A DNA stretch of 9,500 nucleotides from the NCBI GenBank assembly GCA_041687575.1, contig JAWLBS010000200.1:1-9500 (forward strand), in the 5' to 3' direction. Shown here in pieces: positions 5,375 through 9,500 of the stretch. A program made the translations under genes and the position numbers. Numbering within the stretch: the stretch's first letter is position 1; each line of letters begins with the position of its first letter. This stretch comes from JANYLN01 sp041687575. GTDB lineage: Bacteria > Planctomycetota > Phycisphaerae > UBA1845 > JANYLN01. The notes under the pieces are model-generated. The model saw only the letters and a list, made by a program, of their open reading frames with translations, was not told the DNA's origin and searched no databases.

Positions 5375-7902
5375 GCCAGACAAACGGGGAACCAACCCAG
5401 GTGGACGCCGTGACGAATGACCGCTTCGAGGCGACGTGGCAGTCGCCGCCGGGCGTGCGGGGATGGATCGCCACGGTCAACAACCGGCCGCTGGGCAAGC
5501 GGTACATGATCACCTCGCTGATGTTCTTCGCCCTGGCGGGGGTGCTGTCGCTGCTGCTGCGGGCACAGCTGACGGTCGCCGACAATGACCTGCTCGGCCC
5601 CGAGATCTACAACGAGATCTTCACCATGCACGGCTCGACGATGATGTACCTGTTCGCCGTGCCGTTCGTCGAGGGGTTGGCGCTGTACCTGGTGCCGCTG
5701 ATGATCGGATCCCGCGACGTCGCCTTTCCCCGCCTGACCAACTTCGGGTACTGGATGTACCTGTTCGGCGGGCTGGTGATGTACGCGAGCTTCGTGGCCG
5801 GCCAGGTGCCCGATGCGGGGTGGTTCGCGTACACGCCGCTGTCGGGCCGCAAGTACTCGGGCCTGGGGCTGGACTTCTGGCTGCTGGGGTTGGGCATGGT
5901 CGAGATTGCGGGGCTCAGCGCCGCCGTCGAGATCGTGGTCAGCACGCTGAAGCTGCGCACCATCGGCATGGCCCTGCACCGCATGCCGCTGTTCGTCTGG
6001 TCGTCGCTGATTGCCGGAGTGATGATCATCTTCGGCTTTACGCCGCTGCTGCTGGCGACACTGCTGCTGGAAATGGACCGCACGCTGGGCACCCACTTCT
6101 TCAACCCGACCTACGGCGGCAGCAGTCTGCTGTGGCAGCACCTGTTCTGGTTCTTCGGGCATCCGGAGGTGTACATCATCTTCCTGCCGGCCACCGGCGT
6201 GGTCTCGACGATCGTGCCGACGTTCGCTCGCCGACCGATCGTGGCCTACATGCTGATCGTTGCAGCATTGATGATCATCGGGTTCGTCAGCTTCGGCCTG
6301 TGGATGCACCACATGTACACGACCGGTCTGCCGGAGGTCTCGATGCTGTTTTTCGCTGCGGCCAGCTTCAGCGTTGCGCTGGCCAGCGGCGTGCAGATCT
6401 TCGCCTGGATCGCCACGCTGTGGGGCAGCAGGCCCCGCTACGACACGCCGCTGCTGTTCATCCTCGGATTCATCTTCATCTTCGTGCTGGGGGGCCTGAC
6501 CGGCGTGATGGTGGCCACGATGCCGTTCGACTGGCAGGTTCATGACACTTACTTCGTGGTGGCGCACTTCCACTACGTGCTGATCGGCGGCGCAGTCTTT
6601 CCCCTGTTTGCCGGACTGTTCTACTGGTGGCCGAAACTGACGGGGCGCATGCCGGCCGGTCGGTGGGGCAAGCTCGCCTTCTGGCTGGTGTTCGTCGGCT
6701 TTAACGTCACGTTCTTCCCGATGCACATCCTGGGGTTTTTCGGGATGCCTCGGCGCGTGTACACGTACCCGGCCGAGCTGGAGCTGAGCGGCTACAACGT
6801 GGCCGCGACCATCGGGGCGGCGGTGCTGGCACTGGGGTTCCTGACGGCGGCGTCGACCCTCGTGTGGAGCATGCGGCGCGGCCGGCAAGCCGGCAATGAT
6901 CCCTGGAACGGCGGCACGCTCGAATGGTCGGTGCCCTCGCCACCGCCCGGCTACGGGTTCGCCCGCCCTCCGGTCGTGCGGGACCTGTACCCGTTGTGGC
7001 CCCGCACGTCGCCGGCCGAGCCGCCTGCGGCACTGCAGGCGGTGGCCGCGACGCTGGACCGTCGACCGGCCGGCTGGCGTGCGACCTTGTTGACCGATGC
7101 GGTCAACGGCCGGCCCCAGGCCCTGCAGCGTCTGCCGGGACCGACGTATGTACCGTTTATCGCCGCTGTAGGGCTGCTGGTCGCGGCGTCGGCAGTGCTG
7201 GCGAAGAGCTACAGCCTTGCGGTGGCGGCCGCGATCTTCGCCGCGGGCGTGATCGGGTACTGGCTGCTGCACGAACCGGCGATCGAGCGCGACGAGGCCG
7301 AGGACCTGGAGGCACGGTTGGGGCTCCCCGTGGTGGCCAGCGGCCCGCGGTCAACCGGCTGGTGGGGGATGCTCGGGTTGCTGGCGATCCTGGCGACTGC
7401 CCTGGCGGCGCTGGTCTACAGTTACTTCTACCTGCGTCTCTACTCGCAGCAGTGGCCGCAGGACGGCCTGCCGTTGCCCGACCTGACGATGGGCTACATT
7501 GCCTACGGGATCCTCGCAGCCAGCGGCATCGTGCTGATCGGGTCGTCCTGGAGTCGGCGGCGACGCCGTGGCAGGCCGCTCGGGGCGATGGGCGGGGCCG
7601 CCCTGCTCGGTGCGGGGTTCATCGGCACGCAGCTGGCCAACCTGTTGACGGTGCCGTTCGCCCCGACGCACAGCGCCTACGCATCGGTGTTCTTCACGCT
7701 CAACGGGTTCATCCTGCTGGTGGCGGCCGCGGGCGTTGCCCTGCAGGTCGGGCTGATCGCGCGTTCGCTGCAATCGCCGGAGCCGCCGGATGCGCCCGCG
7801 CAGCAGCTGCGCTTCCAGGTCGTCGAGATGTTCTGGTACTTTGCGGTCGTCGCGGGACTGATCGCCTTTGCAACGACCTACCTGTCGCCCCACCTGCTGT
7901 AG
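5371..7902 (+). CDS. ctaD: cytochrome c oxidase subunit I fused to subunit III (heme-copper oxygen reductase)
   Basis: This 843-residue polytopic protein reduces O2 to water. The subunit I part (about 25-525) keeps every metal ligand: His87 and His401 (low-spin heme), His399 (heme a3), His264, His313 and His314 (CuB), with Tyr268 for the His-Tyr crosslink and His391 near the Mg site. GHPEVY at 263-268 keeps Glu266, marking an A1-type enzyme. Asp116 of the D-channel is present, but the K-channel Lys is Gln342 and the D-channel Asn positions read Leu105 and Thr123. Two extra helices (about 594-635) join it to a subunit III-like part (661-843) ending in the usual W-Y-F-plus-terminal-helix pattern. 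This resembles the I/III fusion of Thermus caa3. GTG 5371 overlaps the COX2 stop, with GGAG six bases upstream. Bases 5353-7272 on the other strand are also open, but only as a shadow. Confidence 0.97.
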   Translation: MSQTNGEPTQVDAVTNDRFEATWQSPPGVRGWIATVNNRPLGKRYMITSLMFFALAGVLSLLLRAQLTVADNDLLGPEIYNEIFTMHGSTMMYLFAVPFVEGLALYLVPLMIGSRDVAFPRLTNFGYWMYLFGGLVMYASFVAGQVPDAGWFAYTPLSGRKYSGLGLDFWLLGLGMVEIAGLSAAVEIVVSTLKLRTIGMALHRMPLFVWSSLIAGVMIIFGFTPLLLATLLLEMDRTLGTHFFNPTYGGSSLLWQHLFWFFGHPEVYIIFLPATGVVSTIVPTFARRPIVAYMLIVAALMIIGFVSFGLWMHHMYTTGLPEVSMLFFAAASFSVALASGVQIFAWIATLWGSRPRYDTPLLFILGFIFIFVLGGLTGVMVATMPFDWQVHDTYFVVAHFHYVLIGGAVFPLFAGLFYWWPKLTGRMPAGRWGKLAFWLVFVGFNVTFFPMHILGFFGMPRRVYTYPAELELSGYNVAATIGAAVLALGFLTAASTLVWSMRRGRQAGNDPWNGGTLEWSVPSPPPGYGFARPPVVRDLYPLWPRTSPAEPPAALQAVAATLDRRPAGWRATLLTDAVNGRPQALQRLPGPTYVPFIAAVGLLVAASAVLAKSYSLAVAAAIFAAGVIGYWLLHEPAIERDEAEDLEARLGLPVVASGPRSTGWWGMLGLLAILATALAALVYSYFYLRLYSQQWPQDGLPLPDLTMGYIAYGILAASGIVLIGSSWSRRRRRGRPLGAMGGAALLGAGFIGTQLANLLTVPFAPTHSAYASVFFTLNGFILLVAAAGVALQVGLIARSLQSPEPPDAPAQQLRFQVVEMFWYFAVVAGLIAFATTYLSPHLL

Positions 7903-7913
7903 GAGGAGATGCC

Positions 7914-8318
7914 ATGGCCGGCCCGGTCGAGGATTCGTACCGTTCGAGAGACGCGCCACGCCCCTGGCGGCGATGGTTCGCCTTCCTCGGCGGCGGCATC
8001 GCCTGGACGCTGCACCTGCTTTCGATCTATGCAATCGGCGAGTTCGGCTGCACCAGCGGATTCGACGAGACGATGTGGCTGGGGGTCAGTGCGGTCGCGT
8101 GGCTGCTGATCGGGGCAAGCGCTATCCTGCTGGGCGTGGCGACGGCGGCGGTGGTCATCGGCTACCGCGACGCCGGCGGCCGGTGGAACGATAGTGATGA
8201 GCCGCCAGAGGACGCGCAGGAGATCCTGTCGCAGTTCGGATGGGTCCTCAGTGCTCTGTTCATGCTGGTGATTCTCATCGAAAGCGTGCCGATCTTCTTC
8301 TACCTCGATGGCTGTTGA
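7914..8318 (+). CDS. small three-helix membrane protein of the oxidase operon, function unknown
   Basis: This 134-residue integral membrane protein has three predicted helices at about 22-44, 55-83 and 108-130, and an acidic loop at 92-104. Notable residues are His34 within helix 1 (GIAWTLHLLSIYA), Glu43 and Cys46 at its end, Glu123 in helix 3 and a C-terminal Cys134. The W-x-L-H-L-x3-Y-A phrase recalls unnamed proteins I associate with caa3 oxidase operons, but I cannot name a family. The start is firm: AGGAGGAG immediately follows the COX1 stop and lies five bases before ATG 7914. Its position between COX1 and the last cytochrome suggests a structural subunit (replacing subunit IV) or an assembly factor; both are inferences. 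Confidence 0.85.
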   Translation: MAGPVEDSYRSRDAPRPWRRWFAFLGGGIAWTLHLLSIYAIGEFGCTSGFDETMWLGVSAVAWLLIGASAILLGVATAAVVIGYRDAGGRWNDSDEPPEDAQEILSQFGWVLSALFMLVILIESVPIFFYLDGC

Positions 8319-8359
8319 TGCGGACCTGATACCGCAAAACCTTGTCCAGGTGATCCGTC

Positions 8360-8785
8360 ATGCGCATAAGATCGATACCGTTCTCCTACGTCCTGATCGC
8401 CCTGGGCCTGCTGCTGCTGGCGGTGGTCCTGGTGTATACCTTCCAGGTCAGGCAAAATGGACGCTTCGAACGGACGGTCTGGCCGGGCCCGGCCGGCGAT
8501 CCGGAGCGCGGGCGGCTGGCGATCGAGCGTCATGGGTGCGGGGCGTGCCACGTGATCGAGGGAATCCGCCAGGCCAGGGGACGTGTCGGCCCGAAACTGG
8601 TCGACCTGCACGAGCAGTCGTACATCGCCGGCGTTCTGCCGAACGATCCGGAGAACCTGGCGGCGTGGATCACGCACCCACAGCGTCATGCCCCGGGCAC
8701 GGCCATGCCGGACCTGGGCGTCACACCGGACGAGGCCCTCGATATCGCCAGCCACCTGCTCCGCAACGCTCGCACCGGTCGTTGA
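8360..8785 (+). CDS. membrane-anchored monoheme cytochrome c
   Basis: This 141-residue protein has one N-terminal helix (about 8-30) that acts as an uncleaved anchor, and a class I cytochrome c domain facing the periplasm. Heme attaches at CGACH (60-64), and Met116 in T-A-M-P-D-L is the likely axial ligand. The domain resembles the cytochrome tail of the COX2 protein in layout (N-L-A-A-W-I-T-H-P before the Met loop, against N-L-A-G-W-L-S-D-P in COX2), which suggests a shared origin. It is the last gene of the operon, 41 bases after the small membrane protein, with AGGTG before ATG 8360. It probably shuttles electrons between the bc-type complex and the oxidase, or serves a second electron donor. 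The gene ends where the truncated dehydrogenase remnant on the other strand begins to be readable. Confidence 0.93.
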   Translation: MRIRSIPFSYVLIALGLLLLAVVLVYTFQVRQNGRFERTVWPGPAGDPERGRLAIERHGCGACHVIEGIRQARGRVGPKLVDLHEQSYIAGVLPNDPENLAAWITHPQRHAPGTAMPDLGVTPDEALDIASHLLRNARTGR

Positions 8786-9020
8786 GGATCTTCAGGACCG
8801 GCCCTTTCGGACACGAAACGAGCACGAGGAGAGGTTGGTGGTCCAGTCCATTGCAACAGTGGGGCAGCGAGTGCCCCACCACGCCGCCAAGCCTTTCGAG
8901 GTGCCGGCACTTCGCCTTGTCGATGTCATAGCCGATCACCTGGTAACCGGCGGCCAGAAGTGTCTCGGCCAGCGCCGTGCCGACCAGGCCGATGCCCACA
9001 AGACCGATGCGCTCTTTCAC
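8721..9020 (-). pseudogene. truncated 3-hydroxyisobutyrate / 6-phosphogluconate dehydrogenase-type protein (N-terminal Rossmann part)
   Basis: A GTG start at 9020 with GGGAGG five bases upstream begins a 99-residue frame. Residues 3-40 are a clear NAD(P)-binding Rossmann start: the glycine motif G-I-G-L-V-G, helix TALAETLLAAGYQ, and strand VIGYDID with the acidic cofactor-binding end. A later segment, VLVSCPKGPVLKIL, fits the next conserved strand and loop, where LSLP-type phrases are usual. Full-length members are about 290 residues; here similarity stops at about residue 80. The remaining residues are the antisense of the cytochrome c gene, so both the second half of the Rossmann domain and the catalytic helical domain are missing. 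It is most likely a remnant left by the event that joined the operon to this locus. A very short functional protein is unlikely. Confidence 0.65.
8859..8879. other. perfect 8-bp stem-loop downstream of the respiratory operon
   Basis: GTGGGGCA (8859-8866) and TGCCCCAC (8872-8879) form a perfect stem with loop GCGAG. It lies 73 bases after the last operon gene, within the dehydrogenase remnant, and has no T run after it on either strand. It could act as an mRNA 3' end stabiliser or an attenuated terminator. Confidence 0.35.
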
Positions 9021-9046
9021 GGCGACCTCCCGGAAGCAGCCCCCGC

Positions 9047-9069
9047 GGCCGGAACTATTGATTCCGGCC
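9047..9069. repeat. perfect 8-bp inverted repeat
   Basis: GGCCGGAA (9047-9054) and TTCCGGCC (9062-9069) flank a 7-base loop. It lies just upstream of the dehydrogenase remnant's ribosome-binding site and has no T run, so a simple terminator is unlikely. Confidence 0.5.
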
Positions 9070-9075
9070 CGGACA

Positions 9076-9100
9076 ATGAAGGGGGCGTCCCCGTCTTCAT
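9076..9100. repeat. bulged inverted repeat
   Basis: ATGAAG (9076-9081) pairs with CTTCAT (9095-9100), and GGGG (9082-9085) with CCCC (9089-9092), around a CGT loop and a two-base GT bulge. It is the middle one of three hairpins in 77 bases. No T run follows beyond TTT. Confidence 0.4.
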
Positions 9101-9105
9101 TTAGC

Positions 9106-9123
9106 CTGCCCGCTTGCGGGCAG
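9106..9123. repeat. REP-like palindrome
   Basis: CTGCCCG and CGGGCAG form a perfect 7-bp stem around CTTG. It lies 43 bases past the stop of the glycoside hydrolase gene, reading in that gene's direction. It could be a factor-dependent terminator or an interspersed palindromic repeat; no T run follows on either strand. Confidence 0.45.
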
Positions 9124-9166
9124 CGCTTCCAGGCAACGCAACCGGCGTCACCTCTTTGATAGCGCC

Positions 9167-9500
9167 TCAATAACCCAATTCGACGCGCTGCGAACCGCCG
9201 CGCAGCTCCTGTTTCTTGCCACGCCAGCGAAAGACCCCGCCGACGCCCTTGGGCAGCCGGACCGTCGCCTCGCACCGCCTGCCGGCGAAGTTCATCTTCG
9301 CCTCGACCATTCCGCGTGGATGAGGCACCGACGCCGCCACCTCCGTCAGGTTGCCCGGAGACGGTGCGATCTCCACCGATTGGAACCCCGGTGCGGCCGG
9401 TCGGATGCCCGCCACGCTGGCCCGCAGGTGAAACAGGGGATGGCTGCCCCAGCCGTGGCAATCGCTGCGGCTGGGCTCGTACATCTCCGGCGGCGTGACG
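9167..9500 (-). CDS. alpha-L-rhamnosidase-like glycoside hydrolase (GH78-type), C-terminal part, continues off window
   Basis: About 110 C-terminal residues are visible; the frame stays open to the window end, so the ATG at 9484 is internal. The phrase EPSRSDCHGWGSHPLFHL followed by GIRPAAPGF and a beta-rich tail (SVEIAPSPGNLTEV, SVPHPRG, then alternating strands) fits the end of the (alpha/alpha)6 catalytic barrel and the C-terminal beta-sandwich of GH78 alpha-L-rhamnosidases, which release terminal rhamnose from plant or bacterial glycans. The catalytic acids lie upstream, outside the window. The gene ends with TGA at 9167-9169. Other clan members with similar tails (GH95- or GH65-like) are less likely. 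No link to respiration is implied; it is a neighbour only. Confidence 0.7.
   Translation of the reverse strand, partial: VTPPEMYEPSRSDCHGWGSHPLFHLRASVAGIRPAAPGFQSVEIAPSPGNLTEVAASVPHPRGMVEAKMNFAGRRCEATVRLPKGVGGVFRWRGKKQELRGGSQRVELGY

Noticed and set aside
5353..7272. 639-codon open frame on the minus strand
   Set aside because: It is antisense to COX1, whose ligands are all intact; the product is rich in His, Gln and Arg, as expected of a shadow frame in GC-rich DNA.
9106..9123. Rho-independent terminator for the rhamnosidase gene
   Set aside because: The stem is good but no T run follows in either direction, so it is listed as a REP-like palindrome instead.

Overview
This GC-rich window comes from an aerobically respiring bacterium. 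GTG/TTG starts with strong Shine-Dalgarno sites, the fused b6/c cytochrome, the fused COX1-COX3, the ArsR/CGGC pair and a GH78-like rhamnosidase tail together suggest an environmental Gram-negative-type lineage. I lean towards Planctomycetota, but nothing here is a decisive taxonomic marker.

Layout. Left flank (1-1440, minus strand): an ArsR-family repressor with a legible promoter and operator, a small CGGC-domain cysteine-rich protein, and the truncated start of a fatty acid hydroxylase/sterol desaturase-type membrane protein. Positions 1441-2446 (plus-strand leader) hold no gene I can recognise. They contain a few weak signals: an orphan Shine-Dalgarno with a short ORF, a TATAAT box and a leader hairpin.

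Core (2447-8785, plus strand): a tight operon of six genes encoding a complete quinol-to-oxygen chain. It contains a Rieske protein; a cytochrome b6/subunit IV-type protein fused to a c-type cytochrome domain; a COX2 lipoprotein with CuA and a fused cytochrome c domain; an 843-residue COX1-COX3 fusion; an unnamed three-helix membrane protein; and a membrane-anchored monoheme cytochrome c. Genes overlap or are separated by 1 to 41 bases, so they are probably co-transcribed. Inferred electron path: quinol -> Rieske/cytochrome b -> tethered cytochrome c domains and the anchored cytochrome c -> CuA -> heme a -> heme a3/CuB -> O2. This is a bc-caa3 arrangement suited to a supercomplex.

Right flank (8786-9500, minus strand): the N-terminal remnant of a 3-hydroxyisobutyrate/6-phosphogluconate dehydrogenase-type protein that runs into the operon's 3' end, a cluster of hairpins, and the C-terminal part of an alpha-L-rhamnosidase-like glycoside hydrolase continuing off the window.

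Most notable: the Rieske protein has Asp where the first His cluster ligand should be (CTDLGC instead of CTHLGC). COX1 has Gln in place of the K-channel Lys and lacks two D-channel asparagines. Both flanks of the operon carry truncated genes.
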